From positions 1 through 14,810 of the forward strand of contig CAZEXM010000065.1 of assembly GCA_964515915.1 (NCBI GenBank): a stretch of DNA of 14,810 nt, given 5' to 3'. Source of the stretch: JAHOYW01 sp964515915. Lineage in GTDB: Bacteria > Verrucomicrobiota > Lentisphaeria > Victivallales > Victivallaceae. Made by a program: the position numbers and the translations under genes. Each line of letters begins with the position of its first letter. Positions within the stretch are counted from its first letter, which is position 1. The notes beneath the pieces were generated by a model, which was not told the origin of the DNA, did not search any database, and saw only the letters and a list, made by a program, of their open reading frames with translations. Positions 1 through 6,683 of this stretch are shown one piece after another.

Positions 1-106
1 CATCGATTATAAAATGCACCATACTATCTTCCGGTAGCCAGTCGCGCAAGTCCGGTGGGAACATCATCGGAGTATCCCGGTCAATATTTATAAATTTAGC
101 TGCCAT
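1..106 (-). CDS. IS1182-type transposase, N-terminal fragment (runs off the window)
   Basis: Only the first 35 codons are present; the gene continues beyond base 1. The start is ATG at 106-104, preceded by an AAGGA ribosome binding site 5 to 9 bases upstream. The peptide contains FPPDLRDWLPEDSMVHFIID, which matches the conserved opening of IS1182-family DDE transposases (usual form: PP-x4-WLPEDH-x2-F). The catalytic DDE core is outside the window, so I cannot tell whether the element is intact. The gene lies inside the tRNA-associated island and is divergent from the small HTH gene at 197. No terminal inverted repeat could be recognised between 107 and 196. Family call is from motif recognition only. 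Confidence 0.72.
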   Translation of the reverse strand, partial: MAAKFINIDRDTPMMFPPDLRDWLPEDSMVHFIID

Positions 107-196
107 AAAAATCCTTTTTGAACTAATATATCACACTTTCAAAACTATGTCACTCTCAAAGCAGAGAAAGTCCGACAGACTGCTAGAAAATTATTA

Positions 197-397
197 ATGC
201 CGACAACATGGCTGACACGCAAAAAAGCCGCGGAGTATTTGGGAATTAATCTGCGGACACTTGATATTAAAATTTCAGAAGGTTTACTGCCCAAGTATAT
301 CCGCGGCGGACGTCCAATGTACAAATTGGAAGATTTGGATAATTATTTATCGTACGCTCCGATGATCGGATACGCTAAAGAACCAAAAAGATTTTAA
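197..397 (+). CDS. Small excisionase-like helix-turn-helix protein
   Basis: A 66-aa protein with one winged HTH of the MerR/excisionase (HTH_17, AlpA-like) type. Residues 6-25 carry the usual LTRKKAAEYLGI-x-LRTLD pattern, followed by the wing with YIRGGRPMYKLEDLDNYL. Such proteins serve as recombination directionality factors or small transcription regulators on integrative elements. It converges on the integrase gene, with 8 bases between the two stop codons. The ribosome binding site is weak; an AGAAAG lies about 25 bases upstream, and no other good start is seen in frame. The gene could instead regulate element genes outside the window. The HTH call is solid; the excisionase role is inferred from size and position. 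Confidence 0.7.
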   Translation: MPTTWLTRKKAAEYLGINLRTLDIKISEGLLPKYIRGGRPMYKLEDLDNYLSYAPMIGYAKEPKRF

Positions 398-405
398 ATT
401 GTTAA

Positions 406-1674
406 TCAATGTCTTTTTTTTATATTCTCCAAAGTTTTTGTAACAAAATCAGGGTTATTTTTCAGCAACTCAATCAATTCCTCAAATCTTTCATCTACTT
501 GATTTTCTTTTTTTACTTTTCCCGGAACTGCCGCCACTGCTTCGCGTAGAGTATCCAGAGACAAATGTGAATAGATATGAGTAACCGCAACATTATTATC
601 GACAATCTCCTGTATGACCGCCAACGGTACACCAGCATTAGCGCAAAACGAAACAAACGAGTGCCGCAAAGAATGAAACCCGTAACCTTTGAGACGTTCC
701 GGTAATTTTCCTGTTGGCGGCTTTGTGCCTATCGCGTACCAAATAATCCGGCAGGCGCTTAAATCTATCCCGGTTGGATTTCTAAAATATCTGTCGGCAA
801 CACCCGGTAAAACGTATTCTTGTTTTTTATCAATCTTTTTTAGCAACTCCAGCAAATCTGAATGTATCGGGATCATTACCCGTTTTGCCGATGTTTTTTG
901 TGTTTTGCTTGGCGTTACCGCTATTGTGTCATTTTTAAAATTGACTGATTCTACTTTCAACAAGCAACAATCTTTGAGCCGCATTCCAGTATAAGCACCA
1001 AGCCTGAATAAAATTTTCATTTCCTCACGATGCGGAATAGACAAGGGATAGCTTTTATCAATAGACTCAAGAACCTGCAGAAGCTGCTTGTCAGTTAATT
1101 CTTTTTTGCTTTTAGCTTGTTCGACTTTCCGCCGAATATATTTAAAAGGATTCTCTCTTAAACCGCTTTGACGTTCCAATATCCTGAAAATCAATTTTAA
1201 TGAGCCGACGCGTGAATTATAGACGCGAGGGGATTTATCCGCAAGACTTAGCGCATAGCGTTCAGCATCGCCGTCAGTAATATCTATCAAAGCCTTGGCA
1301 TTAGGGTTACTTTGTTGTAGAATCTCAAGAAATTCATTCCAGGCAAGCAAGTGCCGCGCTAATGTTTCGGGCAAAGTATCAGGTCGAGTCGGGTTATTTT
1401 CAAAAACGTCGAAAGCTTCATTAATTAAGAGACTGGATTTTTTTTTAATAATCTTCTTCGCCCGTGCGGTGAAAACCGCTATCTCAATTTCTGTTTCAGA
1501 TTTTGAAATGGCAACCAGGCGTTCGATTTCTTTTTCCGCTTCTTCCAAGCTATCGGCAAAAATACGTTTATTTATCTCTTTGCCGTTAACTTTTCGCCGC
1601 CAATAGAAATGCTTTCCCCGTTTACGGATATACCCGAAACCTTTTTTATTTCCTTTTTTTTGCTTTGAGCTCAT
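406..1674 (-). CDS. Tyrosine recombinase / integrase of the tRNA-associated island
   Basis: A 422-aa phage-type integrase. Residues ~10-55 form a basic, Trp/Tyr-rich N-terminal arm-binding-like region, ~95-185 a SAM-like core-binding domain, and ~195-385 the catalytic domain. Visible active-site residues are R232 in TGMR, probably K257, H334 and R337 in HSLRH, and nucleophile Y368 in HIYSHLS. The second His/Trp, normally in a Gly-His about nine residues before the tyrosine, is missing: the segment reads IQEIVDNNVAV, one residue shorter than the XerC at 8934. A lysine-rich tail follows the tyrosine. The start ATG has no clear Shine-Dalgarno and sits next to direct repeats. Position beside the tRNA 3' end indicates site-specific integration there. 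Family certain; activity doubtful. Confidence 0.93.
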   Translation of the reverse strand: MSSKQKKGNKKGFGYIRKRGKHFYWRRKVNGKEINKRIFADSLEEAEKEIERLVAISKSETEIEIAVFTARAKKIIKKKSSLLINEAFDVFENNPTRPDTLPETLARHLLAWNEFLEILQQSNPNAKALIDITDGDAERYALSLADKSPRVYNSRVGSLKLIFRILERQSGLRENPFKYIRRKVEQAKSKKELTDKQLLQVLESIDKSYPLSIPHREEMKILFRLGAYTGMRLKDCCLLKVESVNFKNDTIAVTPSKTQKTSAKRVMIPIHSDLLELLKKIDKKQEYVLPGVADRYFRNPTGIDLSACRIIWYAIGTKPPTGKLPERLKGYGFHSLRHSFVSFCANAGVPLAVIQEIVDNNVAVTHIYSHLSLDTLREAVAAVPGKVKKENQVDERFEELIELLKNNPDFVTKTLENIKKRH

Positions 1675-1680
1675 TTTTTA

Positions 1681-1730
1681 TGTCCGCTTATGTCCACTTT
1701 CGAGGTCTTTTTGTCCACTTTTGCCCTCTT
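1681..1730. repeat. ~10-bp direct repeats upstream of the integrase, at near-helical spacing
   Basis: Three near-identical copies of TGTCC(A/G)CTT begin at 1681, 1691 and 1712, and a degenerate copy TGCCCTCTT begins at 1722. A partial match ending in TCTTT fills 1701-1710. The start-to-start spacing is 10, 21 and 10 bases, so the copies face about the same side of the helix. They lie between the integrase start codon and its likely -10 box. They fit integrase arm-type sites or an operator for autoregulation; the binding protein is an inference. Confidence 0.65.
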
Positions 1731-1734
1731 TTTT

Positions 1735-1740
1735 ATTATA
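1735..1740 (-). promoter_or_regulatory. Candidate -10 box of the integrase promoter
   Basis: The minus strand carries a perfect TATAAT here, about 60 bases upstream of the integrase ATG. No convincing -35 is present; the stretch 17 bases upstream is T-rich. Transcription would start near 1728 and run straight through the direct repeats, placing them where a bound protein could block transcription or translation. Confidence 0.4.
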
Positions 1741-1826
1741 AAGCAAAGCAAAGGAAAGAAAAAGCAAATAGAATAGAGAATAAAAATTTATTTTGAGGTT
1801 AAATTATAGAAAAAAGGGCAAAAAAT

Positions 1827-1870
1827 TGGTGGATCCAGCAGGACTCGAACCTGCGACCTAGAGATTATGA
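1827..1870. other. Presumed attachment-site core (attL/attR) in the tRNA 3' half
   Basis: Elements of this kind cross over inside the tRNA, usually in the anticodon or T loop, and restore the gene with their own copy of the 3' part. With the integrase on the 3' side, the core should lie between the anticodon loop and the CCA end. The mismatched anticodon stem is what a crossover in the anticodon loop would leave if donor and host 3' halves differ slightly. The matching second copy is outside the window, so the boundaries are inferred. Confidence 0.4.
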
Positions 1871-1903
1871 GTCACCCGCTCTAACCAACTGAGCTATGGA
1901 TCC
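1827..1903 (-). tRNA. tRNA-Met (anticodon CAU), likely integration target
   Basis: Reading the minus strand, the acceptor stem GGATCCA pairs perfectly with TGGATCC, followed by discriminator A and an encoded CCA (1829-1827). The D arm (GCTC/GAGC), T arm (GCAGG/CCTGC with TTCGAGT loop) and anticodon CAT at 1869-1867 are clear. The G1-C72 pair argues against an initiator; elongator Met is most likely, and tRNA-Ile with lysidine-modified CAU is the alternative. The anticodon stem GGTGA/TCTCT has a T-T mismatch (1874 with 1862) and a G-T pair at its outer end, which is unusual. The integrase gene lies just past the 3' end. Confidence 0.95.
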
Positions 1904-1905
1904 AC

Positions 1906-1922
1906 GCTTTGCTTCGTAAAGC
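1906..1922. other. Small hairpin upstream of the tRNA
   Basis: GCTTTGC-TTC-GTAAAGC forms a 7-bp stem with one G-T pair and a 3-base loop. It lies 2 bases beyond the tRNA 5' end, in the precursor leader, and may be part of the leader removed by RNase P. No function is shown by the sequence. Confidence 0.4.
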
Positions 1923-2324
1923 AGATATATACTGTACACAAAATATGGCTAAAGGCAAATGCTTCTTTGAAATATTTCGGCTTTTTTGGGGCTTTATTAT
2001 CGAAAACAATATTCACGCGCTACCGATTGCTGATAAAAATATCCCGCAAAGAAAAAAATGTCGTGGAAACTTTTGCAAATAGCTCAATAATTAGTGCATG
2101 CTGAATAGCATATATCTTTCTTATCATTAGTGAATTATAGCTATTTTCTGCTTAAACTTGAGCCGCAGTTTAAATATAATCAATTTACAAAAATTTATTT
2201 TGGAAATTATGCCCGCTGGCGAAGCATTCCGCAATGAAAGCAACTGAATGTCAAGCCGAATCAGAGCTTGACAGAAAGGCGGTAGTCTTTATGCATTTGG
2301 TACAGATTTTTGTGATGAACCATT
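1923..2324. other. Gene-free region with small inverted repeats
   Basis: About 400 bases between the tRNA leader and the LOG gene, with no open frame that looks coding. Visible structure includes TTAAACT/AGTTTAA at 2152-2158 and 2167-2173 (8-base loop), and a perfect 8-bp stem TGTCAAGC/GCTTGACA at 2249-2256 and 2266-2273 (9-base loop). The latter lies about 50 bases past the LOG stop and has no T-run in LOG's direction, so it is not a standard terminator. The tRNA promoter must lie at the left end, where GTATATATC is a possible -10. Nothing else recognised. Confidence 0.5.
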
Positions 2325-3029
2325 TTATTCCTTCACGGTGGGCAGTATGCCGTAACGATGACATTCGAGGAGATATTTCATTGCCGCGTCAGTGTCCGGA
2401 ACGATTTTGTATAAGTTCAGGTCCGCTTCCTGTATAGCACCGCTTTCCAGCAAGTTCTTATTAATACATTTGAACATATCCTCCCAGGAATTTCCGCCGA
2501 TAACAACTATTGGGATACGGTTTATTTTGCCGGTTTGAACCAGGGTGACCGATTCGAAAAATTCGTCTAAAGTACCGTAACCACCGGGGAAAACAATCAC
2601 CCCGAGAGTGTACTTGAGAAAACATACTTTTCTAATGAAAAAATAACGAAAAAATAAACTGTGTGTCTGGAATTCGTTGGGAGTTTGTTCATGGACTAAT
2701 TCTATATTGAGCCCGATTGAGTCTCCGCCGGCTTCGTAAGCACCCTTATTAACCGCTCCCATGATGCCCTCTCCGCCGCCGGAAATGACGCCGTAGCCGT
2801 TTTCCGCCAGAAGCCGGCCCATTTTTTCGGCTTCCTTGTAAGCCGGGGAATCCGGTTTTGTCCGCGCTGAACCAAAAACTGTCACCAGGGGGCCCTGGCG
2901 GGACATGGTTTCGAAAGACTCTACAAACTCCGCCATAATTCTAAAAATCCGCCAGGTATCGTTACTGGTAAAATCTCCCATATCGGCGAACTCACTTTCA
3001 ACGTGATGTTTATGATCTTTGTTTTTCAT
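2325..3029 (-). CDS. LOG-family Rossmann protein (TIGR00730 type)
   Basis: A 234-aa lysine-decarboxylase-like (LOG) protein. The family includes cytokinin riboside 5'-monophosphate phosphoribohydrolases and other nucleotide-ribosyl hydrolases; the true bacterial substrate is usually unknown. Residues 83-91 contain SGGGEGIMG and 148-156 contain PGGYGTLDE, the two signature phosphate-binding and catalytic motifs, with the family's usual N-terminal segment DTWRIFRIMAEFVESFE. No signal peptide, so cytosolic. The start ATG has GAGGT about 11 bases upstream. It stands alone, divergent from the L,D-transpeptidase gene, with a promoter and leader hairpin upstream. Family call is firm; the biochemical role here is not determined by context. 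Confidence 0.9.
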   Translation of the reverse strand: MKNKDHKHHVESEFADMGDFTSNDTWRIFRIMAEFVESFETMSRQGPLVTVFGSARTKPDSPAYKEAEKMGRLLAENGYGVISGGGEGIMGAVNKGAYEAGGDSIGLNIELVHEQTPNEFQTHSLFFRYFFIRKVCFLKYTLGVIVFPGGYGTLDEFFESVTLVQTGKINRIPIVVIGGNSWEDMFKCINKNLLESGAIQEADLNLYKIVPDTDAAMKYLLECHRYGILPTVKE

Positions 3030-3064
3030 AATAAATTAACCTCAAAAAAATATTAAAAGATAAA

Positions 3065-3084
3065 AGGGCAAAGCTTATTGCCTT
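3065..3084 (-). other. 5'-leader hairpin of the LOG transcript
   Basis: On the minus strand AAGGCAA-TAAGCT-TTGCCCT forms a 7-bp stem with one G-T pair and a 6-base loop, followed by a T-rich stretch. It begins at the transcription start predicted from the promoter at 3090-3118. It could stabilise the mRNA 5' end or act as a weak attenuator. Confidence 0.4.
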
Positions 3085-3089
3085 CTTGA

Positions 3090-3118
3090 AATATAGCCAT
3101 TGTTTCATAGACATTCAA
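3090..3118 (-). promoter_or_regulatory. Candidate sigma-70-type promoter for the LOG gene
   Basis: On the minus strand, TTGAAT (3118-3113) and TATATT (3095-3090) are separated by 17 bases, matching 4/6 and 5/6 of the consensus. The start point would be near 3083, leaving a leader of about 54 bases. A second -10 match, TATAAT at 3172-3167 with TTGGTG 17 bases upstream, is a possible alternative. Confidence 0.45.
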
Positions 3119-3210
3119 CTTTTTAGCCTTCAGAGTGGTAAAATTAAAAAAATATTGTATATTCTAATTATATTTAAACAGAACTAATTCACCAAGCACG
3201 GAGAAGAAAA

Positions 3211-4254
3211 ATGACACCGGTCGGCTATAATTTTAACGCGAACAAGGCCAGATACCACTCTCGGGAACGAGGCGGGAAAAAACGCAGGATTATTATTTTT
3301 ATAGTTTTGACAATTATTCTCGCGGGAACTTTGTATTTTTTTGGTTTCGGCAGCGATGAGAAGGAAAATGCTAAAAGCGTAAAAAAACAATATCTGTCCC
3401 TCGCCCCCACGCCTGAAAACTTCAAAAATCCGCCGATTATCCCGGATATAAAAACGGGTTTGGAATTTATCGGGAAGCCCGCCTTGCCGGCGCAGTCTTT
3501 CCCGAAAATGGAAGTTTTGCTCAGTAAAGCGGAAATGGCTTACAAGGCGGGACAGTACGGCAAGGTTCGTAAATACTGTTACCAGATCCTCGACAGTCGT
3601 AAAGTGCCGGATCAAAATCCATTGTGGGAAAAAACCGTCGAGGTGCTTGGTAACGCGAATACGAAAATATTTTTCTCGGATTTTTATTTCCCGGAGAAAA
3701 AGGTCAATTACCAGGTTAAAGCCAATGACGGTTTGCGGAAAATCGCGATGCTGCACAATACCAGCATGGAAGCCGTTCAACGAAGCAATAATATGAAATT
3801 AACGGATTTAAGAGTTCAGTTGGGAAAAACATTCAATATCTACCAGGGCAAGTGGAGAATAATTATCAGCAAGTCCAGGAGAAAATTATATCTTTTTGAC
3901 GGCAAAAGACTTTTCAAAGTATACAGTATCGGCATAGGTAAACAAGACCGTACACCAAGCGGAATATTTAAAACCGGCGGGAAAAGAAAAAATCCGGACT
4001 GGTATTCGCCGAGCGGGAAAAAACCTTTTGGTTCTAAGGAAAATGTCCTGGGAACACGCTGGATCACTCTCACCCCCGCCGGGAAAACCAGCCGGAAAGT
4101 AAGCGGATTAGGAATTCATGGAACCTGGAAGCCGGAAAGTGTTGGTAAAGCAAAAAGCAATGGCTGCTTGAGATTGCACAACAAGGATGTAGAAGAGCTT
4201 TTCGCCATACTTCCCAACGAACGTAAACCTGTTCCGGTTAAAATAATAGAATAA
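3211..4254 (+). CDS. L,D-transpeptidase with LysM domain, membrane-anchored
   Basis: A 347-aa protein. A basic N-terminus is followed by one membrane segment (~27-45), so the rest should be periplasmic. Residues ~165-212 form a LysM peptidoglycan-binding motif (YQVKANDGLRKIAM...) and ~214-346 a YkuD catalytic domain. Catalytic elements are HGT at 303-305 and SNGCLRL at 316-322, with nucleophile C319. The family usually has SHGC; here the His is Asn. Such enzymes make 3-3 peptidoglycan cross-links or attach proteins to peptidoglycan. The start has GGAG 7-10 bases upstream. accA follows 28 bases later, probably in the same transcript. No lipobox is seen. Substrate, cross-link or protein anchor, cannot be told. 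Confidence 0.9.
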   Translation: MTPVGYNFNANKARYHSRERGGKKRRIIIFIVLTIILAGTLYFFGFGSDEKENAKSVKKQYLSLAPTPENFKNPPIIPDIKTGLEFIGKPALPAQSFPKMEVLLSKAEMAYKAGQYGKVRKYCYQILDSRKVPDQNPLWEKTVEVLGNANTKIFFSDFYFPEKKVNYQVKANDGLRKIAMLHNTSMEAVQRSNNMKLTDLRVQLGKTFNIYQGKWRIIISKSRRKLYLFDGKRLFKVYSIGIGKQDRTPSGIFKTGGKRKNPDWYSPSGKKPFGSKENVLGTRWITLTPAGKTSRKVSGLGIHGTWKPESVGKAKSNGCLRLHNKDVEELFAILPNERKPVPVKIIE

Positions 4255-4282
4255 TCATAAAAATAATAAAAGGTATTAAGTT

Positions 4283-5251
4283 ATGGCTAATACTTGTCTT
4301 GATTTTGAAAAACCAATTGTTGAATTAGAAAAAAAATTAGCAGAATGGCGGGAATTCAGTACGACAAACGATATTGATGTAAGCGATGAAATGAATTCTT
4401 TGCAGAAAAAGATCAAAGATCTCATGAAAAAAACTTACGAAAACCTGACTCCGTGGCAGAGAGTTCAATTGGCGCGTCATTCCAAACGCCCCTATACTCT
4501 TGATTATGTGGACAAAATATTTACAGATTTTATAGAGCTTCACGGTGACCGGCGCTATAGCGATGACGCCGCGATAATCGGCGGATTCGCCAAACTCGAC
4601 GGCAGAAAAGTTATGATTATCGGCACCCAGAAAGGACGCAACATGAAGGAAAACATGTTTCGCAATTTTGGTTTGCCGCAGCCGGAAGGCTATCGCAAGG
4701 CTCTGCGTCTAATGCAGTTAGCAGATAAAGCCGGTATTCCGATTATTACTTTTATTGACACTCCCGGGGCGTTCCCCGGAATTGAATCCGAAGAACGGCA
4801 CATTGCTGAAGCTATCGCGGTTAATTTGCGGGAAATGTTCGCGCTGAAAGTGCCGGTTATTTCCTTGATTATCGGGGAAGGCGGCAGCGGGGGCGCTATC
4901 GGCATAGGTGTCGGTAATCGTATTTTGATTTTGGAAAACGCGTATTATTCGGTGATTACCCCGGAAGGCTGTGCCGCTATTTTGTGGAAAGACAGAAAAT
5001 ATTCGGAACAAGCCGCGGACGCGTTGAATTTAACCGCGGGCAAGCTGAAAGAACTTGGCATTGCTGACGAAGTAATTTCCGAACCGCTTGGCGGAGCGCA
5101 TAAAGATTATGCCCTCAGCGCGGAAAATATCAAAAAATCCTTAAAAAAACATTTACTGGCACTGAGTAAATTAAGTCCTGAAAAACTGAAGAGCCAGCGT
5201 TATGATAAATTCCGTCAAATGGGGCAGTTTATGGAAGGTTCCGCCGAATAA
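4283..5251 (+). CDS. accA: Acetyl-CoA carboxylase carboxyltransferase subunit alpha
   Basis: A 322-aa AccA, full length for the family (~315-325). It forms the carboxyltransferase with AccD and moves the carboxyl group from biotin on AccB to acetyl-CoA, giving malonyl-CoA for fatty acid synthesis. The N-terminal helical part (1-60) contains DFEKPIVELEKKL, followed by LTPWQRVQLARH and the crotonase-fold core. Residues 159-166 read DTPGAFPG, and GEGGSGGAIGIG (198-209) supplies the oxyanion-hole glycines. The SD is a weak AAAGG/AGGT about 10 bases upstream. The stop overlaps the next start (TAATG), indicating translational coupling. accD and accBC are not in the window. Confidence 0.97.
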   Translation: MANTCLDFEKPIVELEKKLAEWREFSTTNDIDVSDEMNSLQKKIKDLMKKTYENLTPWQRVQLARHSKRPYTLDYVDKIFTDFIELHGDRRYSDDAAIIGGFAKLDGRKVMIIGTQKGRNMKENMFRNFGLPQPEGYRKALRLMQLADKAGIPIITFIDTPGAFPGIESEERHIAEAIAVNLREMFALKVPVISLIIGEGGSGGAIGIGVGNRILILENAYYSVITPEGCAAILWKDRKYSEQAADALNLTAGKLKELGIADEVISEPLGGAHKDYALSAENIKKSLKKHLLALSKLSPEKLKSQRYDKFRQMGQFMEGSAE

Positions 5252-5727
5252 TGAAAAACGCGTTAACTGTCCGGGAAGCTGATAAAAAAGATATTTCCAG
5301 TATTTACCAATTGCTTCATATCTATGCCGAAAAACAAATCATTCTGCCGCGCAGCGAGGAAGATATTGAACAATATCTTAGTAATTTTGTCGTTGCCCGG
5401 CTGGATGGTGAACTATGCGGATGCTGCGCTGTGCGGGATTTTGACAACGACCTTCTGGAGCTGCGTTCTCTCGTGGTCGCGCCGGAACTGGCGGGCAAAG
5501 GCATTGGGCGTGCCATGGTTGAAGCGGTTATTGCCGGACTTAAGGTGAAACGGGGGAAATTTTGTCTGTTCGCTTTAACCTGCCGGGAAAAATTCTTTCA
5601 AAAGCTTGGTTTTCACCTGCTGGTCAAGGAGATGTTTCCGCAAAAAATCTGGAACGACTGCGCGAAATGTCCCAAAAAAGATAATTGCGATGAATTGGCG
5701 GTGGCTTTTCAATATGACGGCGAATGA
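5251..5727 (+). CDS. argA: GNAT acetyltransferase, short N-acetylglutamate synthase type
   Basis: A 158-aa single-domain GNAT. Acetyl-CoA-binding motif A is ELRSLVVAPELAGKGIGRAM (70-89), and REKFFQKLGF (112-121) is the usual C-terminal element. The ending IWNDCAKCPKKDNCDE (133-148), with three cysteines (C137, C140, C146), is what I recognise from short, stand-alone N-acetylglutamate synthases (first step of arginine synthesis). These lack the amino-acid-kinase domain of classical ArgA. The ATG overlaps the accA stop by one base, and its own stop overlaps the next ATG (ATGA), so translation is probably coupled on both sides. Acetylation of another substrate remains possible: the GNAT fold is certain, the NAGS role likely. 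Confidence 0.78.
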   Translation: MKNALTVREADKKDISSIYQLLHIYAEKQIILPRSEEDIEQYLSNFVVARLDGELCGCCAVRDFDNDLLELRSLVVAPELAGKGIGRAMVEAVIAGLKVKRGKFCLFALTCREKFFQKLGFHLLVKEMFPQKIWNDCAKCPKKDNCDELAVAFQYDGE

Positions 5728-6683
5728 ATTCAGGAAACAGAATAATTAAGTCAAAACTCACCGCCGCGGCGGACGCTTTGCGCCTTGACCTTTATTTGGC
5801 GGAACGCTTTACCTACCACTCCCTGCCGAAATGGCGCGAACTGATTGCCGGCGGTCAAATTTTACTCAACGGGCGGCAGTGTCCGGAAGCAACGATCCTG
5901 CACACGAATGATGTCCTGGCCTACATGCCGCTTGGGCTTGAAGAGCCGCCGGTTGACTTGAACTATTCGATTGTTTATGAAGACGAACATCTCTTTGTCA
6001 TCAATAAAACCGGAAACCTGCCTTGTCATCCGGCGGGGCCGTTTTTCAAGCATACCTTATGGCATCATGTCGGCAGCCGGCATGGGAAAATTTATTTAAT
6101 CAATCGCCTTGACCGCGAAACTTCCGGTTTGCTGGTGGCCGCCCGCAGCCCGCAAATCGTCAGCAAATTTTCAAAAATAATCAGGCAGATGGAAAAAGAA
6201 TATCGCGTACTCGTTTTCGGCAGCTTCACAAAAACGATTGCCGCTGATGGTTATTTGATTCGGGATACGGCGAGCGTCGTCCGTAAAAAACGCCGTTTTG
6301 TTTTTGCCGGCGACTTGCCGGATGACGCGGTAAAACCTTCGGCGGCCGGTACTTTGCTGGAACCGCTTTGTTCAAATGAGAAATTCAGCCTGCTTAAGGC
6401 AACACTCAAAACAGGCCGTTTACATCAAATCAGGGCCAGTCTTTTTTCTTTAGGTTTTCCGGTGCTCGGCGACAAGCTTTACGGCCCTGACGAGCGTATA
6501 TATTTAAAAATCAGGGATAACAAAATAAGGGCCGCGGACTGGAGAAAACTTCTGATGCGCCGCCAGGCATTACATTCATACCGTCTGGGTTTTATTCATC
6601 CCGCAAGTCGTGAAAAAATGGAATTCACCGCTCCGCTTCCAGCCGATTTTGAAGCTTGTATTCAGCGCAAAAATAAATCATGA
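5724..6683 (+). CDS. RluA-family pseudouridine synthase
   Basis: A 319-aa RNA pseudouridine synthase. Residues ~17-70 look like an S4 RNA-binding domain (LDLYLAERF...). The catalytic domain follows, with INRLDRETSGLL at 126-137 (catalytic D130, in the place of HRLDxxTSG) and KTGRLHQIRA at 229-238. It converts specific uridines of 23S rRNA or tRNA to pseudouridine; whether the target matches RluA, RluC or RluD cannot be decided here. It is the last gene of the ldt-accA-GNAT run, its ATG overlapping the preceding stop by 4 bases. Only a weak A/T stem (6707-6712 with 6716-6721) follows it. Family call is firm. Confidence 0.92.
   Translation: MNSGNRIIKSKLTAAADALRLDLYLAERFTYHSLPKWRELIAGGQILLNGRQCPEATILHTNDVLAYMPLGLEEPPVDLNYSIVYEDEHLFVINKTGNLPCHPAGPFFKHTLWHHVGSRHGKIYLINRLDRETSGLLVAARSPQIVSKFSKIIRQMEKEYRVLVFGSFTKTIAADGYLIRDTASVVRKKRRFVFAGDLPDDAVKPSAAGTLLEPLCSNEKFSLLKATLKTGRLHQIRASLFSLGFPVLGDKLYGPDERIYLKIRDNKIRAADWRKLLMRRQALHSYRLGFIHPASREKMEFTAPLPADFEACIQRKNKS

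Larger units (their letters stand above)
1..1826. mobile_element. End of an integrative element inserted at a tRNA gene
   Basis: The segment combines a transposase start, an excisionase-like HTH gene and a tyrosine integrase. The integrase starts about 150 bases from the 3' end of a tRNA gene, so the element occupies the 3' side of the tRNA and extends left out of the window. The DNA looks more AT-rich than the genes from 2325 onward, though I did not compute this. The far att copy and the cargo are not visible. Element type (genomic island, prophage or conjugative element) cannot be decided. Confidence 0.7.

Noticed and set aside
2234..2437. 67-aa plus-strand frame beside the LOG gene
   Set aside because: Half of it is antisense to LOG, and no start signal or motif supports it.
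3184..3780. 198-aa minus-strand frame opposite the L,D-transpeptidase
   Set aside because: The plus strand encodes LysM and YkuD motifs in full; the antisense frame shows no domain.
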